A stretch of 39,697 bases of DNA from Sphaerochaeta sp. (GTDB taxonomy: Bacteria; Spirochaetota; Spirochaetia; Sphaerochaetales; Sphaerochaetaceae), in the NCBI GenBank assembly GCA_016342655.1, contig JAEINL010000034.1, forward strand, positions 1 to 39,697. Direction: 5' to 3'. The translations under genes and the position numbers were made by a program. Positions within the stretch are counted from its first letter, which is position 1. Every line of letters begins with the position of its first letter. The notes below the pieces were generated by a model. The model searched no databases and was not told where the DNA came from. It was given only the letters and a program-made list of their open reading frames with translations. This document shows, piece by piece, positions 6,689 to 15,392 of the stretch.

Positions 6689-9145
6689 TTATACGCCTTC
6701 ACGGCTTGTGCGATAGAACTCACCATCGGTGTAGTTATAGACAGGGACATAGGAAGGAAGGGGCAGTACCTGCTCATGGATGGCATCCAGAACTGAGGAA
6801 GCCTGGGCAAAGTAGTACTCTTCCATCTCAGCAGGAGGAGTGATCCAGTTTCTGGATCCCACCACTACTATTGGTGCATCGAGATACTCAAAGGCCAGAC
6901 GGCTGAGGTTCGAAGCGACTGTATGCAGATAGCTTCCTCTCTCGGCGCTGTCTGTGATCATGACACAACGGCCGGTCTTCTTCACACTCTCAATGAGGGT
7001 ATCGTACTTGAGTGGGTTGATCCATCTCAGGTCGATGACCTCTGCCTGCAAGCCAAACTCGGCTTCAAGTCTCTTTGCTGCTTCCAAGGCGGTATAGAGT
7101 GAGGGTCCCAACGTCACCAGGGTAAGGGCGTCTCCCTCTCTCTTGATAGCAGGCTCCCCTTCAGGAATCTCATAATAGCCTTCAGGAACTCCTTCCTTGA
7201 CAAACTGCTCACCGATACCATAGAGCTTCTGGCTCTCAAAGAATACCACAGGGTCAGTGCCCCGCAATGCATAGTTAAGCATGCCCTTCACATCATAAGG
7301 GGTCGAAGGGTACATCGCCTTCAAGCCGGGAACCGAAGCGACCATGCTTGTCCACTCCTGAGAGTGCTGTGCCCCATACTTGCTTCCGACAGAGACACGC
7401 AAGACAAGGGGCATCTTCAGGGCACCCGCGCTCATAGCCTGCCACTTGGGCATCTGATTGAATACTTCGTCTCCTGCACACCCTAGGAAGTCACAGTACA
7501 TAAGCTCTACAACTGCTCTTCCTCCGGCCATAGCATAGCCTACCCCACTTCCGACAATGGCAGACTCTGCGATCGGGGAGTTAAAGAACCTTGAGGGGGG
7601 AAGCAACTCGGTAAGACCACGATAACAGGCAAAGGCCCCACCCCAGTCACGATGGTCCTCACCGTAGGCGATCATGGTCGGGTCAATGGCAAAGCGATGG
7701 ACCATCGCCTCAAAGACAGCATCACGGTACTGGTACTGACGTGCTGCAGGAAGCTCCTTACCATTCTCGTCATAGGCATAGCGACTGCGCCTGGCAATCT
7801 GCTGGACGCGGGCATTGTCCTCAAGCTTCTCAAGCAGGACAGGCTTTGCGTCATCCATCTTCTCCACGTTTCCATTGGAGAACATGACAGACTCGATAAA
7901 GGCAGCATCAACCATTGGGCTGAGTACAGGGTCAACTGTAATTTCCATGGTCCTTTTCATTTTTTCTTCAAGGATGGCATCAAAACCATCCAGGTCCTTC
8001 TGTGTCACCAGCTTGTTTTCAATAAGGTAGGCACCATACGCCTCGATAGGATCCTGGGCACGGAAGGCATCAAGCTCTTCCTTGCTGCGGTAGGTCATCG
8101 CATCTGAGGGGCTATGACCACTAAAGCGGTAGGTAAGGGTATCCATGAAGGCCGGACCCTCTCCCTTGAGCAACAGCTCTTTCTTTCGGGAAGTCGCATC
8201 AGCGACGGCAAGAGGATTAAAGCCATCGACGCGCTCGGTATGCATGGAGTGTTCGTTGATTCCGGCTCCCATACGTGCAGCTACGCCATAGCCCATGGTC
8301 TCGCCAATTGGCTGGCCACCCATGGCATAGAGGTTGTCAAAACAGTTGAGCATGAAGGGAGGATAGCCGGGATTGTCATCCCAGAGTGTCTTGTACTGGT
8401 CCATGGAGGAGAGCACCAGACCTTCCCAGACAGGGCCGCGGGCAAGAGAGCCATCACCAATGTTGGCAATGACAATACCCTTCTTACGGTTGATCTTCTT
8501 ATACAGCGAGGCTCCTACGGCAATGGTGGCCGAACCGCCGACGATGGCGTTGTTGGGCATACTGCCAAAAGGCTTGAAGAAGGTGTGCATCGAACCACCG
8601 AGGCCTGCGGAGAAGCCGGTCTTCTTTGCATAGATCTCTGCCAATGCCCCATACAGGACAAAGTTCTCAGCAAGGTCACGTGTGTCCTTGCCTGCAAAAT
8701 GTTCCTTGACTACCCGGTAGGTCTCCCCATCCATGAAATCTTCCATGACAGAGAGAAGGGCCTTATCATCCATCTTCCAGATGGCAGAGAGGCTCTTAGC
8801 CAGGATCTCGCCATGGCTTCGGTGGGAACCGAAGATCTGGTCTTCAGGACCGAGGACCATCGACTGCCCTACTGCGGCGCTTTCCTGTCCGGCAGAGAGG
8901 TGGGCTGGGCCCTTGTGGTTGTATTTGATGCCCTGGTAGACACCCTCTTTCTTAATGGTGTCGAGCATCGTCTCAAACTTGCGGACCAGCAGCATGTCGT
9001 AGTAAGCCCTGATAAGGCGTTCCTTACCGTAGAGTTTGAGCTCCTTCTTGAAATCACTCTGGTACTGGTTGACAGGAATGGAAGGGGTGGCGATTGTCTG
9101 TTTCTCTCTCAGTTGTTTCGGGTCGAAAGGTAACGTTTTGGACAT
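6689..9145 (-). CDS. Fused E1 alpha-beta subunit of a 2-oxoacid/acetoin dehydrogenase-like complex
   Basis: The 818-residue thiamine-diphosphate enzyme combines alpha (about 1-430) and beta (about 470-818) E1 subunits that are usually separate. Alpha signatures are GHRSHGE, the cofactor motif starting GDGSLARGPVWEG, and the YRFSGHSPSD loop. Beta signatures are YGEDHRDWGGAF, FNSPIAESAIVGSG, YCDFLGCAGDEVFNQ and HSQEWTSM. The distance from GDG to the LNCFDN asparagine is about 10 residues longer than in pyruvate or acetoin E1, because of an insertion containing DDNPGYPP. The ATG at 9145 is chosen over upstream codons because AAGGAG precedes it by nine bases. It would decarboxylate or cleave a keto substrate and pass the acyl group to E2; the substrate is unknown. 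Confidence 0.85.
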   Translation of the reverse strand: MSKTLPFDPKQLREKQTIATPSIPVNQYQSDFKKELKLYGKERLIRAYYDMLLVRKFETMLDTIKKEGVYQGIKYNHKGPAHLSAGQESAAVGQSMVLGPEDQIFGSHRSHGEILAKSLSAIWKMDDKALLSVMEDFMDGETYRVVKEHFAGKDTRDLAENFVLYGALAEIYAKKTGFSAGLGGSMHTFFKPFGSMPNNAIVGGSATIAVGASLYKKINRKKGIVIANIGDGSLARGPVWEGLVLSSMDQYKTLWDDNPGYPPFMLNCFDNLYAMGGQPIGETMGYGVAARMGAGINEHSMHTERVDGFNPLAVADATSRKKELLLKGEGPAFMDTLTYRFSGHSPSDAMTYRSKEELDAFRAQDPIEAYGAYLIENKLVTQKDLDGFDAILEEKMKRTMEITVDPVLSPMVDAAFIESVMFSNGNVEKMDDAKPVLLEKLEDNARVQQIARRSRYAYDENGKELPAARQYQYRDAVFEAMVHRFAIDPTMIAYGEDHRDWGGAFACYRGLTELLPPSRFFNSPIAESAIVGSGVGYAMAGGRAVVELMYCDFLGCAGDEVFNQMPKWQAMSAGALKMPLVLRVSVGSKYGAQHSQEWTSMVASVPGLKAMYPSTPYDVKGMLNYALRGTDPVVFFESQKLYGIGEQFVKEGVPEGYYEIPEGEPAIKREGDALTLVTLGPSLYTALEAAKRLEAEFGLQAEVIDLRWINPLKYDTLIESVKKTGRCVMITDSAERGSYLHTVASNLSRLAFEYLDAPIVVVGSRNWITPPAEMEEYYFAQASSVLDAIHEQVLPLPSYVPVYNYTDGEFYRTSREGV

Positions 9146-9170
9146 ATGAGTAAACTCCTTAAAGTTGTTC

Positions 9171-10523
9171 CTACAGTGTGTGGTCAAGTGCGAAACAAGC
9201 ATCCTTGATGAGCTCGGACACACTTGGGTGAGGGAATACAATTTCCTTGACGTCCTGGATGCGCAGTTCGGCCTCAATAATGGCCGCCGCCCCCCAGATC
9301 ATCTCGCTGCTGTAGGGTCCCAGCAGATGGACGCCCACTATGACATTGGTCTCAGAGCTGGCAATAACTTTCACCAACCCACCGGCACGCTTTCCCTGTT
9401 CGGCAAGGAATCTTCCGTTGGAGCGCATCTGGGTCGTATGGCTCTTGATGGCAATACCCCTCTTTGCTGCCTCTGTTTCAGTAAGACCACAGCCGGCAGC
9501 CTCAGGATTTGAGTAGACTGCCCAGGGGATGGCGTTGTAGCGCATCCTCTGTTTGGTTGTGCCAAAGATATTGGAAATGGCCACTTCAGCCATTCTGGAG
9601 GCACTATGGGCCAGAAGGGATTTTCCATTGACATCCCCGATCGCGTAAACATTGGCTATGTTGGTCTGTAGCTGCTCATTTACAACTACCCCAGAGCGCC
9701 CAATGTCGAGCTTCAGGTTCTCAAGGCCGCCCACATTAGGCCTGCGTCCGACACTCATCAGAACAAGCTCTGATTCCAAGTCCTGCTTGGCACCTTTTGC
9801 ATCGGTGAAGAGAACCCCGTCAGGAGTAACTTCCTCTACCTTGCACCCAAGCTTGAAATTGACACCCTTCAATTCGCGACGCATCATCTTGGCAAAGTCA
9901 GCATCCATCATGGGGAGGATCTCATCCATCATCTCGATGACAGTCACCTTGGTCCCTATCATGGAGAAGTAGGAGGCGAACTCCACCCCGATGACTCCCC
10001 CACCTATTATGGTGAGGCTTGCAGGTACCTTCTCAACAGAAAGTATCTCATCACTGGTCAGCACATGAGAGAGCTTGCCACCTGGGATGGGAGGGACGAA
10101 CGGCGAAGACCCGGTGGCAACTATCAGAAAGTCACCCTTGTATACGGTCTCTCCCACCTTAACTGTGTGTGGATCAACAAAAATGGCTTCACCAAAGACA
10201 GTCTCCACCTTGTTTGACTTCATCAAAAAGCCGATACCACCACGCAGAGTCTCCACAGTATCCTGCTTCCAAGCCATGGCCTTCTCAAGGTTGTAGCCCA
10301 CCGATTGTGCCTCAAGGCCAAACCTCTCCCCTTCAAGTGCATGCTTGTGCTGTTTTGCACCATTGAGAAGGCTCTTGGTGGGAATACAGCCCCAGTTGGT
10401 GCAGACACCACCTAGGAAGCCCTTTTCAATGAGAAGGACCTTCTTCCCCAATGCTCCTGCGCGTTCTGCAGCGACATAGCCACCAGGGCCCGAACCAACT
10501 ACTATAAGATCGTACATTTCCAT
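9171..10523 (-). CDS. lpdA: Dihydrolipoyl dehydrogenase (E3)
   Basis: This 450-residue FAD enzyme reoxidises the dihydrolipoyl arm of E2 with NAD. The FAD site (LIVVGSGPGGYVAAERAG, residues 5-22), the redox-active disulfide in GGVCTNWGCIPTK, the NAD site TIIGGGVIGVEFASYF, the second FAD motif YAIGDVNGKSLLAH and the C-terminal His-Glu pair in HPSVSEL are all present, so it should be active. AGGAG precedes the ATG by about seven bases. It lies 9 bp from E2 and 25 bp from E1, so this is a dedicated E3 for the complex. Confidence 0.92.
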   Translation of the reverse strand: MEMYDLIVVGSGPGGYVAAERAGALGKKVLLIEKGFLGGVCTNWGCIPTKSLLNGAKQHKHALEGERFGLEAQSVGYNLEKAMAWKQDTVETLRGGIGFLMKSNKVETVFGEAIFVDPHTVKVGETVYKGDFLIVATGSSPFVPPIPGGKLSHVLTSDEILSVEKVPASLTIIGGGVIGVEFASYFSMIGTKVTVIEMMDEILPMMDADFAKMMRRELKGVNFKLGCKVEEVTPDGVLFTDAKGAKQDLESELVLMSVGRRPNVGGLENLKLDIGRSGVVVNEQLQTNIANVYAIGDVNGKSLLAHSASRMAEVAISNIFGTTKQRMRYNAIPWAVYSNPEAAGCGLTETEAAKRGIAIKSHTTQMRSNGRFLAEQGKRAGGLVKVIASSETNVIVGVHLLGPYSSEMIWGAAAIIEAELRIQDVKEIVFPHPSVSELIKDACFALDHTL

Positions 10524-10532
10524 TAAAAACTC

Positions 10533-11870
10533 CTACAATGCCAATAAAAGGTCAATCGAAGCGATATTCTCCATCAGTGCCTTCAAGAATCGTGCTGCAT
10601 CAGCACCATCGACCGCCTGATGGTCCATAGTAAGGGAGAGCCCGATATGCGGAACAAAGGAGATGGTACCATCCTTGGCCTCAACAGGCTTGGGGATGAT
10701 GGTCCCGACACCGAGAATTGCAACCTCAGGTACATTCAGTACAGGAGTGAACGCCTCGATACCGAAGGATCCGACATTGCTTACCGTAAAGGTACTGCCA
10801 CTGAGCTCTTCAGGCGTTGCCGAACCATCATTACACTTGGCTACCAGGCGCTTCACTTCGACAGAGATTGCTTTCAGGCTCAAGCTCTGGCTTTCACGAA
10901 TGACAGGTACCAGCAGACCACGCTTTGCGTCGGTAGCCATCCCAAGATGGACTGAGGAGAACTGCAAAATCTTATCCCCAAGGAAGTGTGCGTTAAAGGC
11001 CGGGAACTGGGTAAGCGTCCTGGAGACTGCAAACAGCACCAGGTCGTTCAAAGTGACAGATGAGAGGCCGAGCTCTGGCTTGCTTGCCTTGAAGCCTGAG
11101 CGCAAGCGCTTCATGGCAGTGGCATCAGCAAAGGCATGCAGTGTCAGCTGGCATGTTCCCTGTATGGAAGCCATCATTCTACGGGCAGTCACCTTTCTGA
11201 CTCCCTTTACAGGAATTTCAGTGACTGTGCCTTCAACAACAGGTGAAGAGGAAGGAGAAGCAGAAGCGACAGCTTCTGTTTTGGCAAGGTCTGAAGCAAG
11301 GACACGTCCCCCGATACCACTTCCCACCTTGGGAGCAAGGAGGCCTTCCTTGAGGGCAGCTTGCTTAGCTGCGGGGGTAAGAGGCTGTGAGATGGCACCG
11401 AGCACATCGCGCTCGATGACCCTGCCCTTTGGTCCTGTTGCAGAAAGGGAGGAAACGGGAATCCCAAGCGAGGATGCAAGGTTCCTTGCCCTTGGGCTCG
11501 AGCCGACCGCCGTCTGGCTTGTGGCAAGATCTAAGGCTACAGGAGTAGCTTTCTTATCTTCTTGTGCTGGCTCTTTCTTTTGCTCTGAAGCATCGGTTTC
11601 ATCGGAGGAAGCAGTCACTTCAACCTTCTCACCCTTCTCACCAACCACGGCGATGACTTCCATTACAGGAGCTTCCTCACCCACGGCAAAGAGCAATGCC
11701 AGTACGGTACCCTCTGCTGTTGACTCGACATCGATGACTGACTTATCTGTCTCTGCTGAACAGAGCACATCGCCGATGGACACCTGGTCCCCGACCTGCA
11801 CATTCCATTCAACAATAATACATGACTCTACTGTGTTTCCTTGTTTGGGCATTACAACCTGTTGTGCCAT
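10533..11870 (-). CDS. Dihydrolipoamide acyltransferase (E2)
   Basis: The 445-residue protein has an N-terminal lipoyl domain with the lipoylated lysine in ETDKSVIDVES (near 43), then an acidic and lysine-rich linker. A peripheral-subunit-binding domain follows (about 121-156, beginning SPRARNLASSLGIPV), with a second, less regular copy at about 162-195. The acyltransferase domain (about 215-445) has the catalytic histidine and aspartate in MDHQAVDGADAARF; the usual DHR is DHQ here. It starts 15 bp after deoR with a GGAGAAG ribosome site. It would form the core with E1 and E3 and yield an acyl-CoA. The acyl group, probably acetyl, is inferred. Confidence 0.88.
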   Translation of the reverse strand: MAQQVVMPKQGNTVESCIIVEWNVQVGDQVSIGDVLCSAETDKSVIDVESTAEGTVLALLFAVGEEAPVMEVIAVVGEKGEKVEVTASSDETDASEQKKEPAQEDKKATPVALDLATSQTAVGSSPRARNLASSLGIPVSSLSATGPKGRVIERDVLGAISQPLTPAAKQAALKEGLLAPKVGSGIGGRVLASDLAKTEAVASASPSSSPVVEGTVTEIPVKGVRKVTARRMMASIQGTCQLTLHAFADATAMKRLRSGFKASKPELGLSSVTLNDLVLFAVSRTLTQFPAFNAHFLGDKILQFSSVHLGMATDAKRGLLVPVIRESQSLSLKAISVEVKRLVAKCNDGSATPEELSGSTFTVSNVGSFGIEAFTPVLNVPEVAILGVGTIIPKPVEAKDGTISFVPHIGLSLTMDHQAVDGADAARFLKALMENIASIDLLLAL

Positions 11871-11885
11871 ACTCTCTCTTCTCCT

Positions 11886-12641
11886 CTATCGGGCTATTAT
11901 GACCTCGACTCCCAACTCTTCGAGCTGGGCTATCAGGTCTTGGGGAAAACCACTGTCTGTGACAATGGTATCAATATCCTGTACTCTCATGATCCGGACA
12001 AAGCCCCTTTGGCCCACTTTTGATGAGTCAACACAGAGCACACGCCTTGTTGCCTGGGCACACATGCGCTGCAACACCTGGGCATTCTCTATGAGGGAGG
12101 TGGTCAGACCATGTTCGACTGTAATGCCGTCGGTCCCGAAAAAGGCCGTCGACACATGGTAGCTCTCTATCTGACTGATGGCTACCGGCCCGACCAGGGC
12201 TTCTGCCTGAGGGCGATACTCCCCACCCACAAGGGTTATGTCCAACATGGGGTTGGCCCTTCCATAGGGGAGCAAAAGTGTAGAATTAGTCACCACCTTA
12301 ATGTACTTCATGCCAAAGAGATGTCTGGCAATGAGCGAGCAGGTGGAACCGTTTGAGATCATAATGAAGTCGCCGTCCGAGACGAGGTCTGCCGCCGCTT
12401 TTGCGATGAGTTCCTTCTGTGCTGTATTGGATGAATCACGCAGCGAGGACTGGGGAGAAGAAGCTGCAATTACCCTTCCATGGGAACGGACGACCAGACC
12501 CTTGGAGTCAAGATCACGAAGATCTCCCCTAATGGTCACAGCCGATACCCCGAGCTCCTCACTGAGCCTGGTTACGGGATATTCCTCACCACTACGAAGC
12601 AGTTCAAGAATTGTAGCTTCTCTGGGAGAAATTCCCACCAT
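11886..12641 (-). CDS. DeoR/GlpR-type transcriptional repressor
   Basis: About 251 residues from the ATG at 12641, preceded by AGAGGGG at eight bases; ATG 12647 and GTG 12650 are in frame upstream. The N-terminal winged helix (ATILELLRSGEEYPVTRLSE, then VSAVTIRGDLRDL) is typical. The C-terminal sugar-phosphate-sensing domain contains SDGDFIMISNGST and FFGTDGI. DeoR proteins of this class usually respond to a phosphorylated sugar from the pathway they control. As first gene before E2 it likely represses the complex and downstream sugar genes, with the tandem repeats at 12671-12693 as a candidate site. Confidence 0.88.
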   Translation of the reverse strand: MVGISPREATILELLRSGEEYPVTRLSEELGVSAVTIRGDLRDLDSKGLVVRSHGRVIAASSPQSSLRDSSNTAQKELIAKAAADLVSDGDFIMISNGSTCSLIARHLFGMKYIKVVTNSTLLLPYGRANPMLDITLVGGEYRPQAEALVGPVAISQIESYHVSTAFFGTDGITVEHGLTTSLIENAQVLQRMCAQATRRVLCVDSSKVGQRGFVRIMRVQDIDTIVTDSGFPQDLIAQLEELGVEVIIAR

Positions 12642-12670
12642 GTGCATCACCCCTCTTTCAAATTCCTTTC

Positions 12671-12693
12671 GTATTACTTTCGATTGTATTACT
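12671..12693. promoter_or_regulatory. Direct repeat upstream of deoR, candidate operator
   Basis: GTATTACT occurs at 12671-12678 and again at 12686-12693, 15 bp apart, in the only sizeable gap (about 90 bp) between the mutarotase and deoR. Spaced direct repeats containing CTTTCG-like strings are common for DeoR/GlpR repressors. Assignment rests on position and repetition only. Confidence 0.4.
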
Positions 12694-12731
12694 AATCGGT
12701 GACAATATCAAGGGAAAATGAAAGATACTTC

Positions 12732-13049
12732 TCAATCCATATGAAAAACTTCCTCTAGGGGAATGGATACTGGACTGTTGTCCTCATGGGTTTCCATAAG
12801 GGGGGCCATATGGGCCCACCACTTCTGAACTATGGGATTAGTCCCTAAGCTTTGGGACCCACTTCCTCCTCGCGTACGTTGGAAGGCAAAGAGAAAGTTT
12901 GTGCTCTCATCAAAATAGATTGAGTAGTCATATACCCCACTCTCGGCGAGCAAGGCCTTGAGTTCTGGCCAAATGGCGGCATGCCGCTTTTGGTACTCCT
13001 CTTTACACCCCTCTTTCAGCTTCATCACAAACGCCTGCCTGTTGTCCAT
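12732..13049 (-). CDS. rhaM: L-rhamnose mutarotase
   Basis: The 105-residue product matches the length of RhaM (about 104) and interconverts the anomers of L-rhamnose. The N-terminal strand FVMKLKEGCKEEYQKRHAAIWPEL carries the family's active-site histidine, followed by YDYSIYFDESTNFLFAF and a C-terminal WWAHMAPLMETHEDNSPVS block. The ATG at 13049 follows GGAGG at eight bases and lies one base past the permease stop, so it is the true start rather than the upstream in-frame codon. It supports rhamnose as the sugar handled by this operon. Confidence 0.9.
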   Translation of the reverse strand: MDNRQAFVMKLKEGCKEEYQKRHAAIWPELKALLAESGVYDYSIYFDESTNFLFAFQRTRGGSGSQSLGTNPIVQKWWAHMAPLMETHEDNSPVSIPLEEVFHMD

Positions 13050-13050
13050 A

Positions 13051-13785
13051 TCAGAGACCTCCATGCTGCATCCTGAGCTTACGGTTGGCCTTATACAGAT
13101 CCAATAACCTCGGAAGCAGAACAGCTGTAATCAACAGCGATCCGATGACAATGGTCATGACGGTTCCTGAGAACTTCAAGAGGCCCATGCCAAACTTCAA
13201 GTAACCAACCAAGAGAGAGCCGATAAAGACACCAAAGACCGTTCCCCGTCCACCAGTGATGGCGACACCTCCCAAAACAACAAGGGTGATGATTTCCAAA
13301 TCCCATCCGGTAGCAATGTTCGACCTGACCGAAAGGATGCGGCTGGCGAGCAGGACTGCAGCAATGCCACAGAAGAGCCCGGTAAGGGTGTAGTTCAGAA
13401 TCCGCGTCCGACGGACGTTGATACCGGAAAACCTTGCTGTCTCAGCACTGTTTCCTATTGCATAGAGACGCCTTCCGTAGGCTGTCTTGTGAAGGACAAA
13501 GAAGAATACCAGCATCAGAGCCAGATAGAGGGCGAAGGCAAAGGGAATGATGGTACCGGGGATGAACTCCTGCCCAAAGAAACTGAAGCCTTCGGGATAC
13601 TTGGTACAGGCCTTCTCTCCAAGCATGCCTGTGGCTATTCCGCGGTAGATGCTCTGGGTTGCCAGCGTCACGGCGATTGACGGCATATTCAGGCCGGTGA
13701 TGAGCAGGCCGTTTATCAGACCGGCCACAGCGCCCACAAGCAAGGATAGCACGATAAGCGAGGGGATGCTCAAACCCTTGAAATT
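13051..13785 (-). pseudogene. Truncated RbsC-type sugar ABC permease
   Basis: The remaining 240-odd residues are the C-terminal two thirds of a ribose/rhamnose-type permease. The segment GLINGLLITGLNMPSIAVTLAT, the family block GRRLYAIGNSAETARFSGI, and VVLGGVAITGGRGTVFG are intact, with several membrane helices. Full-length relatives have about 320-340 residues. Only a TTG at 13773 is available as start. Further upstream the reading continues without homology to a stop at 13834-13836, so the 5' end has been replaced. No binding protein, ATPase or second permease of this transporter remains beside it. It directly precedes rhaM, as in rhaSTPQ-type loci, so it is probably the relic of a rhamnose importer. 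Confidence 0.8.
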
Positions 13786-13955
13786 CTTAAGTTGTGAACA
13801 TTGGTGAGAATTCCAAAAACCAACAAAAAAGCATCATTTCAGCCAGAAACTAAGAGGTAAAAGGCTTTTTCTTATCTTCGAGAGAAAGATTCAGCAGTTT
13901 AGGCTCGATATAGCCTAAAATTCGAGAGAAATGCCCACTCATGAATAATCTTGGG
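13786..13955. other. Non-coding debris between broken permease and IS
   Basis: No recognisable gene. The minus strand holds a 29-codon reading frame (about 13857-13946) of unknown nature and an inverted repeat TTTAGGCT/AGCCTAAA near 13899-13919. This segment joined directly to the decayed araC copy at 15554 before the insertion sequence arrived. Confidence 0.4.
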
Positions 13956-14165
13956 AGGCAATTTCAAAATAGATTTTGAAAGCCTTCGGATGAATAAATA
14001 TGCAGATTTGCTTGACTAGATTCAGCAGCACAGGGACTCAAGATTATTTGTGTATTTTAGCGAGATATTTGAACGTAAGTCCTTTGCATATATATATAAA
14101 AAAGAACCCTCTTCAGGTATGATCTAGTTACCACACCAAACAACCAGAAAAGAAGTTCGTTTTAT

Positions 14166-15344
14166 ATGACACATTCTACACCAGCCGCCTTCGGGCTTCA
14201 ATCCCTGCTGTTTTCACAGGATGACTTGTCGTCATGCTTTTTCAGAAGGCCCACTGACCGCGAGCTCGAGTTCATGTCCTTTTTCCATTCCCTGCGGTCG
14301 TTGCTTTCATCTGATGAAGTCAGTCAGCTACACAGGTACCACATCAAGGGAAGGACCGGTTATGACCTCATTACCATGCTCGGGATCCAGCTGCTGAAGA
14401 TCCACTATAGGCAGCCGACCATGAAGGAGACGCTTCTTCTCCTGCAGGAGAATGAGAACCTCAGGGAGATTTTGGGCATCAGCCAGGTACCCAGCACTGC
14501 ATCAGCGAGCAGGCTGGCCAGGAAGGTTGGAAAAGTTGTAAAGCCAACAATCCTTCATGAAAGGGTGATACAAGCCTATAAAGAGGGGATGAACCGGACA
14601 GTGGGGCACCTTTCCATAGACAGTACCACAATCCAGGCGAGGGAAAAGCCTTTTGTTAGGGCAAAGGAAGTAGTCACACCTGCCACACCTGCCACCCAAA
14701 AGAAAAGAGGGCGCAAAAAGAAAGGTTCGCCCGAAGAGAGGGCATACCTTGAGGAAAAGGCCGAGACACAACGGAAAAAACGTGAATATCTCGAGGAATC
14801 ACCAGGAAAGTCCCTTTCGGAGCTTGAAATGAGGTGCTCCATGACTGCAAAACAGAACTCAAAGGGCAAGAGACAGTGGTTCATAGGCTATAAGGCCCAT
14901 CTCGCAACTGATGATTTCGGCGTGACAATCGCCTTTACCGTAACTGGAGCATGTGTCCATGACTGCAAGGTTGCCGTCCCGCTCATGAAAACGGCGAGCC
15001 AACGCACAGATTTCTTCTACGCACTTATGGACAAGGGCTATCTCAAAGCGGACATCAATGCCTATGCTGACATGATCGGACGGAAGGTCATCATTGACCA
15101 GAGGGCCCACAGAAGTGTTGCCGACCTACCGATGGAGAAGGCCTATGCCGCAAGATACAGGGCAAGAACGACTGTGGAGCGGAGTAACAGCGAACTCAAG
15201 GACGGCTTTCTTCCCGACAAGATATATAGGAAAGGTAGCCATGCAAGGTATGACATCGAGCTGGCAATCCTGATGACTACCATGAAGAAAGTTTGGAAAA
15301 TGCTGCTGTTGAAGGAAGAATCCAAAGCTACAAAAGCATCCTGA
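14166..15344 (+). CDS. DDE transposase (IS4/IS5/IS1182-like superfamily)
   Basis: The 392-residue transposase has an N-terminal DUF772-like domain (about 35-115, including GYDLITMLGIQLLKIHYRQP) and a DDE_Tnp_1 catalytic domain. Likely catalytic residues are Asp in HLSIDSTTI (about 155), Asp in ALMDKGYL (about 295) and Glu in TVERSNSELKDGF (about 340). A basic stretch KKRGRKKKG lies between the first two. The YREK-like region reads YRARTTVERSN. The gene is intact and lies on the strand opposite to the broken permease. Exact IS family assignment needs a database comparison. Confidence 0.85.
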   Translation: MTHSTPAAFGLQSLLFSQDDLSSCFFRRPTDRELEFMSFFHSLRSLLSSDEVSQLHRYHIKGRTGYDLITMLGIQLLKIHYRQPTMKETLLLLQENENLREILGISQVPSTASASRLARKVGKVVKPTILHERVIQAYKEGMNRTVGHLSIDSTTIQAREKPFVRAKEVVTPATPATQKKRGRKKKGSPEERAYLEEKAETQRKKREYLEESPGKSLSELEMRCSMTAKQNSKGKRQWFIGYKAHLATDDFGVTIAFTVTGACVHDCKVAVPLMKTASQRTDFFYALMDKGYLKADINAYADMIGRKVIIDQRAHRSVADLPMEKAYAARYRARTTVERSNSELKDGFLPDKIYRKGSHARYDIELAILMTTMKKVWKMLLLKEESKATKAS

Positions 15345-15367
15345 ACAGGAGCAAGAATTGAAATTAT

Positions 15368-15392
15368 GAGCCTCTAAATCCAGGAGAGGCTC
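15368..15392 (+). terminator. Hairpin after the transposase
   Basis: GAGCCTCT (15368-15375) pairs with AGAGGCTC (15385-15392) across a nine-base loop, about 20 bp after the transposase stop. There is no strong T run, so it is a weak terminator candidate within the IS. Confidence 0.4.

Noticed and set aside
8114..9133. Long plus-strand open frame opposite the E1 gene
   Set aside because: It is the antisense shadow of a well-supported enzyme and shows no protein family features.
10663..12162. 499-codon plus-strand open frame opposite E2 and deoR
   Set aside because: Low-complexity Ser/Thr-rich translation typical of the antisense of a coding region; E2 and DeoR motifs on the other strand are decisive.
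13857..13946. 29-codon reading frame on the minus strand beside the IS (begins MSGHFSRILGYIEPK)
   Set aside because: Short, no ribosome site, no recognised homology, and located in debris between a broken gene and an IS; could be a fragment of another element but unsupported.
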